Part shown: positions 16,794 through 26,750 of the stretch, piece after piece
How the letters are laid out: each line of letters opens with the position of its first letter
How positions within the stretch are numbered: position 1 is the first letter of the stretch
NCBI RefSeq assembly: GCF_001012815.1
Contig: NZ_JYJP01000021.1
Span: 1 to 64,000, forward strand
DNA: 64,000 nucleotides
Source of the DNA: Vibrio mexicanus
Lineage (GTDB): Bacteria > Pseudomonadota > Gammaproteobacteria > Enterobacterales > Vibrionaceae
Direction: 5' to 3'
Notes under the pieces: model-generated
Databases searched by the model: none
Told to the model about the DNA's origin: nothing
The model's input: only the letters and a program-made list of their open reading frames with translations
Program-made: the position numbers and the translations under genes

Positions 16794-18776
16794 TTATCGT
16801 CTGATTAGCGCAATTTCTACGTCGCGATCAGCAATCATCCACCAACGATTACCATACTGGTTGTCGTAACCCACCATAGGGTAGTCTTCACAGCCCGCTT
16901 GCGGTTGCAGATCCAAGAAACTCTCTTGCCAAGAGCTATCAATGACACAATCTATTGGTGCCACCATCTCCCAAGAACCATCTACAAGCATGCCTAGTGC
17001 GACTTTGTCTGCATCAATATTAGTATTAGCCGTAAACTGAATGCCATAGCGGTCACCGACGATCTCTTCTACGTTCCAGTTTTGAGTTGCTGTAGGTGGC
17101 AGTGGATGCGGCTGCTTTGCCGTCCCATCAGGTTGAGAGCCATCTAGACCAACATCCGTTGTGAGATCCTTTGTCGCACCATAAGCACTTTGGTATACGC
17201 CACCATGCACTTGCATCCCGCTAACAATTAAGCGATCGGATTCTGTATTTCGATCCGCTTTCTGCCAGCTTAACGTCACGTGTTTCTTCATGTCGATCGT
17301 CGTAGCTGGAACAACCACATTACCCTGCCTTGCACCAGTGCCATCAAAACCATTGTCACCTTCAATAATACGATTCTGCGCGTTCAGGTTTGGATCCCAA
17401 CCTTGGTTTTTCGTAAACAGGAAGCGGTAAGCCAAACGCTGCAAGTCGTTCATAGACTCTGCGCGCTTAAAGCCTTCGTGGAAGCTTAGTGTTCGCTGTG
17501 TGGTATCAACGCGGTTAAAGGTATTGTTTGTACCGCCAACCAGTTTCGCCGAACCACCATCGAAGCTCTGACAATCTGCCGTCTTGTACTCAACAATATG
17601 GTTTAAGATAGGACGTTGCCCCTCAGGAATTGAGTTCGGGTAAATCAACACTTCACAACGATCCAGTGTCCGGCTAAAGGTATCCATTAACGTCCATTGC
17701 GGGTTTGCTAGCTCTTTCGGGCCATCTTCGTTGCGCTCAATCGTATGTGGCGCTGAATAAGCGAAGTAATCAACTCGGTCTCCTGTGAAAGATAGCACTG
17801 GAGCGTTAACATCGTAATGCTCAGAGCCTTCCTTCATGGTGTCCATCTTATGTAGAACCACATCTTGAATCAGTTCGCGCTCACCGTAACGGTACTCATA
17901 CCCCTTGTAAGAGGCGTTACCAGAGATGATTTGCGTGTAAGATGGCATGCGGTAGTTACCACCACTTGGCGTTGACGCCAAAGTATCAACACTTGAACGG
18001 CCACCAGGATCGTTCGAGCCGTAAACGCGCGCATGGATCTGGGAACGCTGATACATATGCTCGTGGCCTTGCACCCAGATGACATCGTGCTCGGCAAAGG
18101 TTTCACGGATCTCTTTGTGGATATCAAACAGGCGATTATCATCCTTCTCACCCTCTACGATCTGCTCACGTGTTTCACCATATTTCGCGCCGACTAAGCC
18201 GTCGTGACTGGCGATTACTACGTGATCAAACTTACCTTCATTGTCAGCCAGTACTTCTTGAATCCAGCCAAACGCGATCGGTAAATTGTAGTATGCCAAG
18301 CCAATCATCAACACGTTTTCACGGATGATGTAGTAGTTCAGCCATTCCGCACTTGGCATATGGATCGCGTCTTCTGGAATGAAGTGGCGCATATTTTCAA
18401 TCCACTCCACTGTGTAAGCCCAACTCGTCTCATGGTTCCCCATCACGGGTAAGAATTCCATGCCTGCTTCACGATATTTGGTTGCTACGCCTACCCATTG
18501 TTCCCACTCGTGCGTTGAACCGTTATCCGTTAAATCCCCCACTGGAATAACAACATTCACTCCTTCTTCCTGCTGCTTAGCCAGTGCAGCTTCCATTGGG
18601 TGCACCGCGACATTCCAGCCGCCACCTTGCGTATCTGGCAAAAGACCTAGCTTTACTGAGCCCGGCACTAATTCAATGTCGTCTTTACGTGAAGAATCAT
18701 CACTTGAGTTTTTACAAGCACTCAAGCTTGCGATGATGCCTAAAGCCACCGCTGTTTTTAGTTTGTTTTTTATCAT
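16794..18776 (-). CDS. Calcineurin-like metallophosphoesterase lipoprotein
   Basis: A 660-residue secreted lipoprotein (signal ending ASLSACKNSS, lipobox Cys21). The dimetal phosphoesterase motifs are ordered as expected: LLPDTQG, GDLTDNG (GDxxD) at about residues 82-88, GNHETSW (GNHE) near 115, SHDG near 190, and QGHEHMYQR (GHxH) near 240. The C-terminal half (about 400-660) carries no recognised domain and looks like beta-rich extracellular or periplasmic modules. It probably cleaves phosphomonoesters or diesters outside the cytoplasm, serving phosphate acquisition; no Pho-box was found. Gene is isolated, with an AT-rich 240-base region upstream. Confidence 0.85.
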   Translation of the reverse strand: MIKNKLKTAVALGIIASLSACKNSSDDSSRKDDIELVPGSVKLGLLPDTQGGGWNVAVHPMEAALAKQQEEGVNVVIPVGDLTDNGSTHEWEQWVGVATKYREAGMEFLPVMGNHETSWAYTVEWIENMRHFIPEDAIHMPSAEWLNYYIIRENVLMIGLAYYNLPIAFGWIQEVLADNEGKFDHVVIASHDGLVGAKYGETREQIVEGEKDDNRLFDIHKEIRETFAEHDVIWVQGHEHMYQRSQIHARVYGSNDPGGRSSVDTLASTPSGGNYRMPSYTQIISGNASYKGYEYRYGERELIQDVVLHKMDTMKEGSEHYDVNAPVLSFTGDRVDYFAYSAPHTIERNEDGPKELANPQWTLMDTFSRTLDRCEVLIYPNSIPEGQRPILNHIVEYKTADCQSFDGGSAKLVGGTNNTFNRVDTTQRTLSFHEGFKRAESMNDLQRLAYRFLFTKNQGWDPNLNAQNRIIEGDNGFDGTGARQGNVVVPATTIDMKKHVTLSWQKADRNTESDRLIVSGMQVHGGVYQSAYGATKDLTTDVGLDGSQPDGTAKQPHPLPPTATQNWNVEEIVGDRYGIQFTANTNIDADKVALGMLVDGSWEMVAPIDCVIDSSWQESFLDLQPQAGCEDYPMVGYDNQYGNRWWMIADRDVEIALIRR

Positions 18777-19016
18777 TACTCACAACCAATTATGTTTTAA
18801 TCGGCTGAGAAAACTACATTCCAATTATTACAAAATAATTAACTAAATAATAAATTAGAAATTAATAAAACTTTAATAAATTAAAAATACCATCCAACAA
18901 ACCTTTAAATAAACCCTTTAAACATCGATGAAACTTATCATTAAATCACTAACAATTATAGGGCATTAATAACCCCTCTTTATTCACAGGCACAATATAT
19001 CAGCCCAGAAAGAGCA

Positions 19017-19322
19017 GTGTACGAACTGAATGAAGAGGCGATGTGCATGGTTGCTGCTAAGTATCTAGGCCACGAAAGGTATAACACCCATAAGGATAGG
19101 TTTGAAGAGCTCACTGTCGAATACAGTGTGCCGGAGGACCTAAAGAAAAATATTATCGAATATAATCAATCTCAATATAATCACTTTATATCAAGAGCAG
19201 AAAAAAGATACGATGAAGATATATATCCTTCAATGCTTAAATCTGCGTTTACTCATAAATGTTTATTTATGAATGGATATGAAGCCAGAAGGCCATTTAA
19301 CTCAGAACCACCAAAAATATAA
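19017..19322 (+). CDS. Hypothetical 91-101-residue protein
   Basis: A small soluble, charged protein (ERYNTHKDRFEELTVEY, RAEKRYDEDIYPSMLKSAFT) with no membrane segment, signal peptide or motif that I recognise. The frame is open from the GTG at 19017, giving 101 residues. The ATG at 19047 has a better ribosome site (AGAGG eight bases upstream) and would give 91. Codon use is AT-rich compared with neighbours and the gene sits in an AT-rich pocket, which could mark recent acquisition. A strong bidirectional terminator follows, supporting transcription. Confidence 0.55.
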   Translation: MYELNEEAMCMVAAKYLGHERYNTHKDRFEELTVEYSVPEDLKKNIIEYNQSQYNHFISRAEKRYDEDIYPSMLKSAFTHKCLFMNGYEARRPFNSEPPKI

Positions 19323-19353
19323 TTATAAATAGTTATTATTAATGAAATAATAT

Positions 19354-19385
19354 AAATAAGGCAGATGATTTTATCTGCCTTATTT
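19354..19385. terminator. Bidirectional terminator between the hypothetical gene and ohrR
   Basis: AAATAAGGCAGAT pairs perfectly with ATCTGCCTTATTT (13 bp) across GATTTT, with A/T tracts on both sides. It serves both convergent genes. Confidence 0.85.
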
Positions 19386-19402
19386 TAGATTATTCCTAGA
19401 GA

Positions 19403-19840
19403 TTAACTTTTTAGGTTATCCAACAACTGCTCGCATTGCGCTTTGAGATGAATGAGCTCACCTTCACTCATCTTTGACAAACAGAACATATCCATAGGAA
19501 CATGTTGAGCTTGCTCTTTTAGTGCCATACCTTCATCAGTTAGAGTGATCACCCGAACTCGCTCATCTTCTGCACTGCGCGTTCGCAGTACATAACCTTT
19601 AGCCTCCATTCGCTTGAGCATTGGCGTCAGCGTGCCCGAATCCAAGTGGGTTTTCTGCCCCAGAGTCTTTACGTTGATCTCTTTGTGCTCCCATAGCACC
19701 ATCATCACGATGTATTGCAGGTAGGTGAGATCAAGCGCTTTCAACAGGGGTTGATACGCGCGGCTCATCGCATTCGATGCGCTGTATAACGCAAAGCAGA
19801 CCTGATTATCCAACTTCAAATACTCGTCTTGCTCACTCAT
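19403..19840 (-). CDS. ohrR: Organic hydroperoxide sensor-repressor OhrR (MarR family)
   Basis: A 145-residue MarR-family winged-helix repressor. NQVCFALYSASNAMSRAYQ contains the family's peroxide-sensing Cys in the CFALY motif; LDSGTLTPMLKRMEAKGYV is the recognition helix and ERVRVITLTDEG the wing. OhrR represses ohr until its Cys is oxidised by organic hydroperoxides. I set the start at the ATG at 19840, behind GTAGGTTTAAG, because the reading frame upstream of it runs into the operator. It is divergent from ohr with two operator-like repeats between the genes. Confidence 0.9.
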   Translation of the reverse strand: MSEQDEYLKLDNQVCFALYSASNAMSRAYQPLLKALDLTYLQYIVMMVLWEHKEINVKTLGQKTHLDSGTLTPMLKRMEAKGYVLRTRSAEDERVRVITLTDEGMALKEQAQHVPMDMFCLSKMSEGELIHLKAQCEQLLDNLKS

Positions 19841-19863
19841 CTTAAACCTACACTTCAAATTAC

Positions 19864-19950
19864 ATTGTGCACAATATACTTGCACACTTTAAATTTATCA
19901 ATTATGCTCATTTCAAAATTAAGTTGTGTGCAATATAATTTTGTACAACT
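19864..19950. promoter_or_regulatory. Paired OhrR operator candidates in the ohrR-ohr intergenic region
   Basis: Two near-identical 14-base elements occur: TTGTGCACAATATA (19865-19878, inside the perfect palindrome ATTGTGCACAAT) and TTGTGTGCAATATA (19924-19937). The second lies within a longer inverted repeat with arms AGTTGT and ACAACT ending at 19950. One element sits 24 bases before ohrR, the other 31-57 bases before ohr, consistent with autorepression plus repression of ohr. Confidence 0.6.
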
Positions 19951-19980
19951 TTAATATCGATTAAATGAAGGAAGAGCATC

Positions 19981-20402
19981 ATGGCAACACTTTACACAAC
20001 TTCTGCAACTGCAACAGCAGGCCGCAATGGTCAAGTTTCAACTGACGACAACCTACTTTCAGTTGCACTCAGCTACCCTAAAGAGATGGGCGGTTCTGGC
20101 GAAGCGACCAACCCAGAACAGCTTTTTGCAGCTGGCTACTCTGCCTGTTTTTCTAATGCGCTATTGCACGTTGCGAAAGAGATGAAGATCAAGCTCGCTT
20201 CTGCACCAACCAAAGCAACAGTGGGTATTGGCCCGAACGAGCAAGGGGCTTTGCCTTGACGGTAGCCCTAGCAGTAGAGCTAGACCTAGAGCAAGAACAG
20301 GCAGAAACATTGGTGAAAACCGCACACCAAGTTTGCCCATATTCAAACGCAGTGCGTGGCAACATTGATGTCGCTCTGTCGGTAAACGGCCAAGCGCTGT
20401 AA
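19981..20402 (+). pseudogene. ohr: Organic hydroperoxide resistance protein Ohr, frameshifted
   Basis: Ohr/OsmC-fold thiol peroxidase. The first half carries YSACFSNALLHVAKEM with the peroxidatic Cys. The second half, in another frame, carries HQVCPYSNAVRGNIDV with the resolving Cys. One G missing from the run at 20245-20248 breaks the frame; adding it gives a 140-residue protein, the family's usual length, reading GPNEQGGFALTVALAVEL. Both active-site Cys survive, so the break is probably a sequence error. Ohr reduces organic hydroperoxides using lipoylated partners. Divergent ohrR is its regulator. The quinone oxidoreductase follows 35 bases downstream, likely on the same transcript. Confidence 0.85.
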
Positions 20403-20437
20403 TTAATAACAAATACAAGAAATCATAAGGATACGTC

Positions 20438-21367
20438 ATGCGCGCAGTACGAATTCACCAATACGGTGGCACCGAGACTCTGAAACTTGAGCAAATTGAA
20501 AAACCACAGCTCAACGACGACGACATTTTGATCCAAGTAAAGTCAGCGGCCATCAACCCAGTGGATTGGAAGATCCGTGAAGGTTACTTAAAAGAGTTCA
20601 TCCCTTATTCACTACCAGTGACATTAGGTTGGGATGTAGCGGGCATTGTCACCGAAGTCGGTGCAAAGGTGACAGGTTTTGCTATTGGTGATGAAGTGTT
20701 TAGCCGACCAAACATCGCTCGCGATGGTAGCTACGCCGACTTTATTGCGATAAAAGCAGACGAAGCTGTACTCAAGTCGCCTAAACTCGATTTCGCACAA
20801 GCCGCAGCCCTGCCACTTGCAGGCATTACGGCTTGGCAGTGTTTGGTTGATGTAGCCGACATTCAAGCTGGTCAGCGTGTATTGGTTCACGCGGGGGCTG
20901 GCGGCGTCGGTCACCTAGCGATTCAAATTGCGAAAGCGAAGGGCGCAACCGTGATTGCTACGGCTTCAACGGCTAACTTGCCACTATTGAAAGAGTTAGG
21001 TGCAGATGAAACGATTGATTACACGCAAGGTGCTTTGAGTGAGCAAATCGAAAAGGTGGATGTCGTACTCGACACCATGGGCGGCGAAGTACAAAAATCA
21101 TCTTGGGCATTGCTCAACACAAATGGCATGCTCGTTTCCGTGGTAGAGCCGCCAAGCGAAGAAATCACGAAGGAACACAATGTTCGTGCAGCATTCGTAT
21201 TCATCGAGCCAAGTGCCCGTATTCTTGGTGAACTAAACGCGTTGGTGGAATCGGATCAACTGCGTCCTGTCATTGAACATCGCTTCCCACTCGAAAAGAT
21301 TGTAGAAGCACATGAGCAAAGCCAATCAGGCCGTACACGTGGCAAGATCATTGTTGATGTGAGTTAA
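20438..21367 (+). CDS. NAD(P)H quinone oxidoreductase, zinc-free MDR family
   Basis: A 309-residue medium-chain dehydrogenase/reductase. The Rossmann signature HAGAGGVGHLAIQIAKAKGA (about 148-167) binds the nicotinamide cofactor. No catalytic-zinc Cys and His set is evident, so it belongs to the quinone oxidoreductase/enone reductase side. The N-terminal GroES-like part starts MRAVRIHQYGGTETLKL and contains NPVDWKIREGYL. It follows ohr by 35 bases and may share OhrR control; detoxifying lipid peroxidation aldehydes or quinones would fit. Substrate not determined. A terminator follows. Confidence 0.85.
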   Translation: MRAVRIHQYGGTETLKLEQIEKPQLNDDDILIQVKSAAINPVDWKIREGYLKEFIPYSLPVTLGWDVAGIVTEVGAKVTGFAIGDEVFSRPNIARDGSYADFIAIKADEAVLKSPKLDFAQAAALPLAGITAWQCLVDVADIQAGQRVLVHAGAGGVGHLAIQIAKAKGATVIATASTANLPLLKELGADETIDYTQGALSEQIEKVDVVLDTMGGEVQKSSWALLNTNGMLVSVVEPPSEEITKEHNVRAAFVFIEPSARILGELNALVESDQLRPVIEHRFPLEKIVEAHEQSQSGRTRGKIIVDVS

Positions 21368-21412
21368 GAGCAATACTTCTTAATAGCGCCATTCCTCATT
21401 AGCGCCCAACAT

Positions 21413-21434
21413 ACAAGTTGGGCGTTTATATTGT
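21413..21434 (+). terminator. Terminator after the quinone oxidoreductase gene
   Basis: CGCCCAAC / GTTGGGCG, 8-bp stem with loop ATACAA, followed by TTTATATTG. Confidence 0.7.
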
Positions 21435-21626
21435 ATCTTTTAGCCTTTTCCTATGATCAATGTAGGTAGAACAAAAAGCTAAAAATAACTCATATTAAAA
21501 ACCGTACATTAGCCACAAAATACAGTAGTTACTAAAAGTTAACTAATTGCACTTATTATCTATAAGCGCCATAGGTACCGCAGATAGGCCTGCGTCATCT
21601 TGATAAACGTTTAAAAAGGAATCTTA

Positions 21627-21671
21627 ATGAGCAACGTACTAACCATCAATGCACACGAACCTTCAATGTAG
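21627..21671 (+). pseudogene. N-terminal remnant of a flavodoxin-fold NAD(P)H oxidoreductase
   Basis: Fourteen codons, MSNVLTINAHEPSM, behind AAAAAGGAATCTTA. The string VLTINAHEP is typical of the N-terminal strand and loop of MdaB/YwrO-type NAD(P)H:quinone reductases, and the ribosome site is good. It then stops, and DREAWRFK appears in the next bases as if a C terminus were joined. Most of the gene has been lost by an internal deletion. A chance peptide is possible. Confidence 0.4.
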
Positions 21672-21733
21672 ACAGAGAAGCTTGGCGTTTCAAGTAGTTA
21701 ACAATTAGTAACCTAGGTGAGGTTTGGCTTAAT

Positions 21734-23128
21734 TCAATCGTGCGATATCTGATCACGTCCAGCATGTTTGGCAGCATATAACAGGTCATCAGCGCGGTTT
21801 AAGATATCGCCAACGCTCTCCCCTGGCTTAAACTGAACCAGCCCAATACTGACAGTGAGCGTTAATCGCTCTGCTGGATCTGGAAGTTGTGCTTCTTTCA
21901 ATTTACTCATTAGGCGCTTCAAAACAGCTTGCGCTTCTTCAAGTTCGGTTTCAGGAAACACGACTAGGAACTCTTCGCCCCCCACCGACCATAGAGATCC
22001 ATTTTTCGGCCCACTTTTGGTGCAATCGAGCCAAACAACTTCAACACATCATCCCCAATAGCATGACCGTAGGTATCATTGATGAGTTTAAAATGGTCAA
22101 AATCAATCAGAGCTACCGACAAAGCCATACCCGAGTCATTGGCACGTTTAACCAACTGATGAAGCGCCTCCTCAACGAAGCGTCGGTTATTTAATCCCGT
22201 CAGCGCGTCGGTATTGGCCATGATTTTCATTTTCTCTGTGAGAATTTCCATTGCGCGGATATCGCGCGTTCTGGCCACTTCATGCCCTACCCACTCGGCA
22301 AACAACTTAACCAGTTCGTAGTCTTGACGAATAAACGGTCTACACGGCTTAGGGCTGGAAAAGTTTAGGGTTCCGTAGCGCTCACCATCGACAAAAATAG
22401 GCGCGTAGATAGGCTTCCAATCCAAAATTAATAAAGCATGGATGCGTGGCAATGGTACTGTGAGAAACATGGGGAAAACCTTGTACGTCGTTCGCCGCAT
22501 AGACATGCGAGCAGTAGGTTCCCTCCAAATCGAAAGCCATGCCTTCTTCGAGTGCATCCTCTGGATGCACAGCGTGCTGTACAACGTAATTGGAACCCTC
22601 TATTTGACTAAAGATCCCAATCGGAAGGTGGAACAGTTCTGTGCCCAACTTTAAAATCGCTTTCACGCGATCTTCAAAACTAAGGTGACGAGAAGAGGTA
22701 ATGGTGTGGAGTTTGTTCAAGGCCTCTTCGACCGCCAGCCTCGCAGACTCATCCGAAATTAACGCGACAAAACCGATCGGTTTGCCACTGGCATCTTTCA
22801 AAGGCCCACCGTGGGTCGAACCGAAAAATTCGCGACCATTTTTGTCACGGTATTTTACCGTCGTTGACCCTTTATTGTCAGTGAAATCGGGCCTGTAACG
22901 TGTATTACCTAAACGTTCATAGTCGCTCGCATAAGCATAAAGTATCTGCGTACTCTGACCCTTTAACTCAGAAGGAGAGTAGCCAAACAGATCTTGGCCT
23001 TTTTGATTCAAGTCGAGAATTTTACGATCCAACGACGCGACAATCGCCGCCTGATCAATGTATTCAAAACTTCTGATCAATACTGCAAGCTCTTCTTGGT
23101 TGAGGCTATTGGCTTCCTTTGCCGACAT
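21734..23128 (-). pseudogene. PAS-GAF-GGDEF diguanylate cyclase, frameshifted twice
   Basis: About 465 residues when repaired. A PAS domain (about 15-140, with LDLNQKGQDLFGYSPSELKG) is followed by a GAF domain (about 160-300) and a GGDEF domain. The output domain shows ALTGLNNRRFVEEAL, DFDHFKLINDTYGH and GRWGGEEF; RKMD five residues before GGEEF matches the RxxD inhibitory site. One G is missing from the run at 21978-21983 at GGEEF, and two bases near 22403-22408 in the GAF domain. Motifs are intact on both sides. Active cyclase is expected once repaired. Start ATG 23128 follows AAGGGTGAAC. Confidence 0.8.
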
Positions 23129-23146
23129 GTTCACCCTTAAACTCAT

Positions 23147-23592
23147 TCACATAATCTATAGTAACTTTAGCGAACAACGCACTGATTCGACAGCTATTGA
23201 TTCATTACTAATTGCGCTTAATAGATCTGGTGCACAAAAGTCGGAAGAAGAAAAACCATGGTATTATCATCCACTTTGATTCAATCAATCCTGATAATAC
23301 CTCTCTAGGTCGTGGTGCCATTCAAAAAATGAGAAAAAGCGGTCAAAGCTATCCGTATTAATTGCTAGTACATTTGTAATCATTACCCTAATAACCCTAT
23401 ACAGCTTTCTGAAGGTGTAACAATTTAGATTCCTGTTACACACTGCAAATTCTGCACACAATTCATCTCAATTTTGTCTGAACTGCTGGGCAAATTTGAA
23501 GTCCAACAAACCAGTAAAAAGTCTTACAGCAACGATGGTCATAATGGCCTACACTTAGGGACTTGTTGGCTAAACTATTGAAGGAAAAAGGT
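23147..23592. other. Intergenic region, mostly unassigned
   Basis: About 446 bases between the GGDEF gene and the YbjQ gene. It contains an 8-bp stem GTGTAACA/TGTTACAC (23415-23422 with 23434-23441) and a hydrophobic open frame ending at 23420 that would encode a 30-residue membrane peptide if one A were added at about 23332-23338. No ribosome site precedes it. I see no other gene. Confidence 0.35.
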
Positions 23593-23912
23593 TTGATCTT
23601 TACTACTACAGAAAACGTACCTGGCCATGAAATCACCGCTATACTAGGGGTGGTTACAGGGAACGTAGTTCAGTCGAAACATATCGGAAGAGACATCATG
23701 CTGGCCTGAAAGGCATCGTCGGGGGTGAGTTAAAGGGTTACACCGAAATGCTTACCGATGCTCGTAATACTTCTATTTCGCGCTTAGTGGATGAAGCTGC
23801 AAAGCTTGACGCAGATGCCATAGTGGGTATTCGCTTTACGACAAGCGCTATCATGGATGGCTCTTCGGAAATTCTGGCCTACGGTACGGCAGTTAAGTTA
23901 ATTAAAAACTAA
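23593..23912 (+). pseudogene. YbjQ/UPF0145 heavy-metal-binding-domain protein, frameshifted
   Basis: About 106 residues when repaired, starting at TTG behind AAGGAAAAAGG. MIFTTTENVPGHEITAILGV is the family N terminus, and RLVDEAAKLDADAIVGIRF its C-terminal helix and strand. A G is missing between 23700 and 23701; restoring it reads IMAGLKGIVGGELKGYTEML, the family sequence. Members form a pentameric ring fold; the function is unknown and the metal-binding name is historical. The next gene begins immediately after, suggesting joint transcription with the acetyltransferase. Confidence 0.8.
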
Positions 23913-23930
23913 GGTGTGACTAAACGCTTT

Positions 23931-24398
23931 ATGGCTATTCTAATAAGAAAATATCAACCTTCTGATGCCCCTGCGCTTTGGAAACTTTTCTATCACACGA
24001 TCCGCTTTGTCAACATTCGTGACTACAGCCTCGTTGAAGTAGAAGCCTGGGCTCCAGACAACTTCAATTTTGAAATTTGGCAGAAAAAGATGCTGTCAAT
24101 TGATCCTTTCGTTGCCGAGATAAACGACGAAGTAGTAGGTTATTGCGACCTACAAATCGACGGTAAAATTGACCATTTCTTTTGTCACCATGAACACCAA
24201 GGTGAAGGGGTTGGCCGGGCATTGATGAACCATGTATTTGAGATGGCTAAACAACAAGGACGTACACGTTTTTATTCAGAGGTGAGTATTACCGCCCGCC
24301 CCTTCTTTGAGCACTTTGGCTTTAAGACAATCAAAGAGCAGAAAGTCGAAATACGCGGACAGATGCTAACCAACTTCGTCATGGAAAAGTACAACTAG
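23931..24398 (+). CDS. GNAT-family N-acetyltransferase
   Basis: A 155-residue GNAT-fold protein. The acetyl-CoA loop is HQGEGVGRALMNHVFEMAKQ, matching the family R/QxxGxG/A motif A, preceded by the HFFCHHEH strand. The C terminus contains FYSEVSITARPFFEHFGF, typical of the YafP-like group in Vibrio. The ATG at 23931 is preferred to the GTG at 23916 as the family starts there. The gene follows the YbjQ-like gene by 18 bases. Substrate unknown. A bidirectional terminator closes the unit. Confidence 0.8.
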   Translation: MAILIRKYQPSDAPALWKLFYHTIRFVNIRDYSLVEVEAWAPDNFNFEIWQKKMLSIDPFVAEINDEVVGYCDLQIDGKIDHFFCHHEHQGEGVGRALMNHVFEMAKQQGRTRFYSEVSITARPFFEHFGFKTIKEQKVEIRGQMLTNFVMEKYN

Positions 24399-24431
24399 CC
24401 TTTTTCTATTTTACGAAACAGCTACCAATGA

Positions 24432-24464
24432 AAAAGCCCGCAGAATGAAACTCTGCGGGCTTTT
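24432..24464. terminator. Bidirectional terminator between the acetyltransferase and glgB
   Basis: AAAAGCCCGCAGA pairs perfectly with TCTGCGGGCTTTT (13 bp) around ATGAAAC. It serves both convergent genes. Confidence 0.9.
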
Positions 24465-24478
24465 CATTTTCTGTAGGC

Positions 24479-26662
24479 TTAGCCTACGAACTTGTAGAAC
24501 ACAGTCGCTAACGGCGGGATTCGCAGAGCTAAAGACTGATCTAGCCCTTCACTTTCAACTTGCTCTGTTTTCGCGGATCGAATCACTTCAAACTCACTGC
24601 CATGGTAGGCTTTGTCATCCGTGTTAAGTAGTAACTCATAACGTCCTTCAAATGGCACACCTAAGCGGAATGCTTCGTGTGGCACTGGGGTAAAGTTCGT
24701 TACGACAAGAACACGCTCACCGTCTTCGCTGATACGCTCATGCGCCAAAATGCTCGCTTGCGCAGCATCTTGTAAACGCCACTCGAAGCCTTTTGGCTCA
24801 GCATCAAGCTCAAATAGCGCTTTTTCATCACGGTACAGCTTGTTCAAATCACGCGTCAGGTTTTGCACGCCTTGGTGACGTTCAAACTCTAGCAAGAACC
24901 ATTGCAATTGATCATCGTGGTTCCATTCAGCGGTTTGACCAAACTCTGCACCCATGAAGTTAAGCTTCTTGCCCGGCTGTGCATACATGTAGCCCAGGTA
25001 AGCACGTAAGTTAGCCGTTTGCTGCCACTCATCACCAGGCATCTTATTGTGGATAGAGCCTTTTCCATAAACCACTTCATCGTGCGACAGCGACAGCACG
25101 TAATTCTCGCTATGAGCGTAAACCAGCGGGAAGGTAATGGTGTTGTGATGGTATTGACGATGAATCGGATCTTCTTGAATGTACGAAAGGCTGTCGTGCA
25201 TCCAACCCATGTTCCACTTGAAGCCAAAGCCCAAGCCTCCCATGAAAGTTGGCGCAGAAACACCTGGGAACGCAGTTGATTCTTCAGCAATCGTCATCGC
25301 ATTCGGGAAGTGTTTGTAAACTTCTTCGTTCATCCACTTCAATGTTGCGATAGCATCGTAGTTCTCGTTACCACCATCGATGTTTGGTATCCATTGGTCG
25401 TGGCTACGCGAGTAATCAAGATAAAGCATTGAAGCCACCGCATCCACGCGGATGCCGTCAATGTGGAACTGTTCAAACCAATATAGCGCGTTAGAGACTA
25501 GGAAACGGCGGACGTGCTCACGCCCCATGTCATAGATGTAAGAGTTCCAATCTTGGTGCCAGCCACGACGTGGATCTGGATCGTGGAATAGTGGCGTACC
25601 ATCAAAGTTTGCCAAACCGTGATCATCAGATGGGAAGTGTGCAGGTACCCAATCTAGCACAACGCCAAGGCCAGCTTGGTGACAAGCATCAACGAAGTAC
25701 TTAAAGTCATCTGGCGAACCAAAACGACTGGTTGGCGCAAACAGGCCTACTGGCTGATAACCCCAAGAGCCGTAGAACGGGTGCTCAGACACAGGCATGA
25801 GCTCGACGTGGGTGTAACCCATATCTACTAGGTATGGTACTAATTGCTCAGCAAGCTCGCGATAGTTAAGAAATTCGCCTTGCTTGTTGCGACGCCAAGA
25901 ACCCGCATGCAGCTCGTAGAAAGACAGCGCTTCTTTGCGTTTTTCCGTTACCGGTCTTGATTGCCATTGGCTATCTTGCCATTGGTAGCGATCGTGATTG
26001 TAAGTCACTGAGGCGAATGAAGGGTGCTGCTCAGCATAGAAACCCCAAGGGTCTGCTTTGTGTGGTAAGCCTTCACCGTTTGGACCTTTGAGTTCAAACT
26101 TGTACTGAGTACCTTCTGGTAGATTCGGAACGAAAATGCCCCAAATACCGTAATCTAAACGTTGCATTGGGCAGCGGCGACCGTCCCAATTGTTGAAAGC
26201 GCCGACAAGGCTACATGCTGATGCGTGCGGTGCGTAAACAAGAAAACGCGTACCTGATATGGTTTCTCCATCGCGCTCCAGTGTGACAAACTGAGCACCT
26301 AAGTGGTGGTACATCTCTTTTGGCGTGTGCAACGCATCATACTCGGCATACAGCGCATGATACTGATATGGGTCGTCTACAAGCTGTTCGTTGCCAGCCC
26401 AATCAACTGCCAACTGATAATGTGTAAAACGTAAATCTCTGTCGCTACGTAATACAAAACCTGAGGCACCTTCGCGCTCAAGTTCAATTCGAGGTTCCCC
26501 AGCAATCGCAAGCTCAACGCGATCCGCACCCGGCATCCAAACTCGTAGGCTCAACTCTTTGTCTGAAACATAAGGGCCTAAAAATGAGAAAGGGTCAGCA
26601 AACGAAGCGTGCGAAAGTTGGTTATACGCCGTGATCTTTTGGTCTTTAATCTTGGTTTCCAA
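24479..26662 (-). CDS. glgB: 1,4-alpha-glucan branching enzyme GlgB
   Basis: A 727-residue GH13 branching enzyme, the usual length. N-terminal CBM48-like beta domain (about 20-220), then the barrel with [11 protein letters not shown] (catalytic Asp in DGIRVDAV, near 405), [10 protein letters not shown] (catalytic Glu, near 458) and [12 protein letters not shown] (near 528). It introduces alpha-1,6 branches in glycogen. The start is TTG, behind GGGAGAGATACACC. It follows malQ on the same strand, but a terminator lies between them, so it has its own promoter in the 26663-26750 gap. Its placement with malPQ suggests it acts in glycogen turnover with maltodextrins. Confidence 0.95.
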   Translation of the reverse strand: METKIKDQKITAYNQLSHASFADPFSFLGPYVSDKELSLRVWMPGADRVELAIAGEPRIELEREGASGFVLRSDRDLRFTHYQLAVDWAGNEQLVDDPYQYHALYAEYDALHTPKEMYHHLGAQFVTLERDGETISGTRFLVYAPHASACSLVGAFNNWDGRRCPMQRLDYGIWGIFVPNLPEGTQYKFELKGPNGEGLPHKADPWGFYAEQHPSFASVTYNHDRYQWQDSQWQSRPVTEKRKEALSFYELHAGSWRRNKQGEFLNYRELAEQLVPYLVDMGYTHVELMPVSEHPFYGSWGYQPVGLFAPTSRFGSPDDFKYFVDACHQAGLGVVLDWVPAHFPSDDHGLANFDGTPLFHDPDPRRGWHQDWNSYIYDMGREHVRRFLVSNALYWFEQFHIDGIRVDAVASMLYLDYSRSHDQWIPNIDGGNENYDAIATLKWMNEEVYKHFPNAMTIAEESTAFPGVSAPTFMGGLGFGFKWNMGWMHDSLSYIQEDPIHRQYHHNTITFPLVYAHSENYVLSLSHDEVVYGKGSIHNKMPGDEWQQTANLRAYLGYMYAQPGKKLNFMGAEFGQTAEWNHDDQLQWFLLEFERHQGVQNLTRDLNKLYRDEKALFELDAEPKGFEWRLQDAAQASILAHERISEDGERVLVVTNFTPVPHEAFRLGVPFEGRYELLLNTDDKAYHGSEFEVIRSAKTEQVESEGLDQSLALRIPPLATVFYKFVG

Positions 26663-26750
26663 GGTGTATCTCTCCCTAACCTAACTTCCAATTTGTTCTT
26701 TAAATATACCAACACGGTTTTAAGTTTAAGTATCCTAGTGTTAGCAAAAA

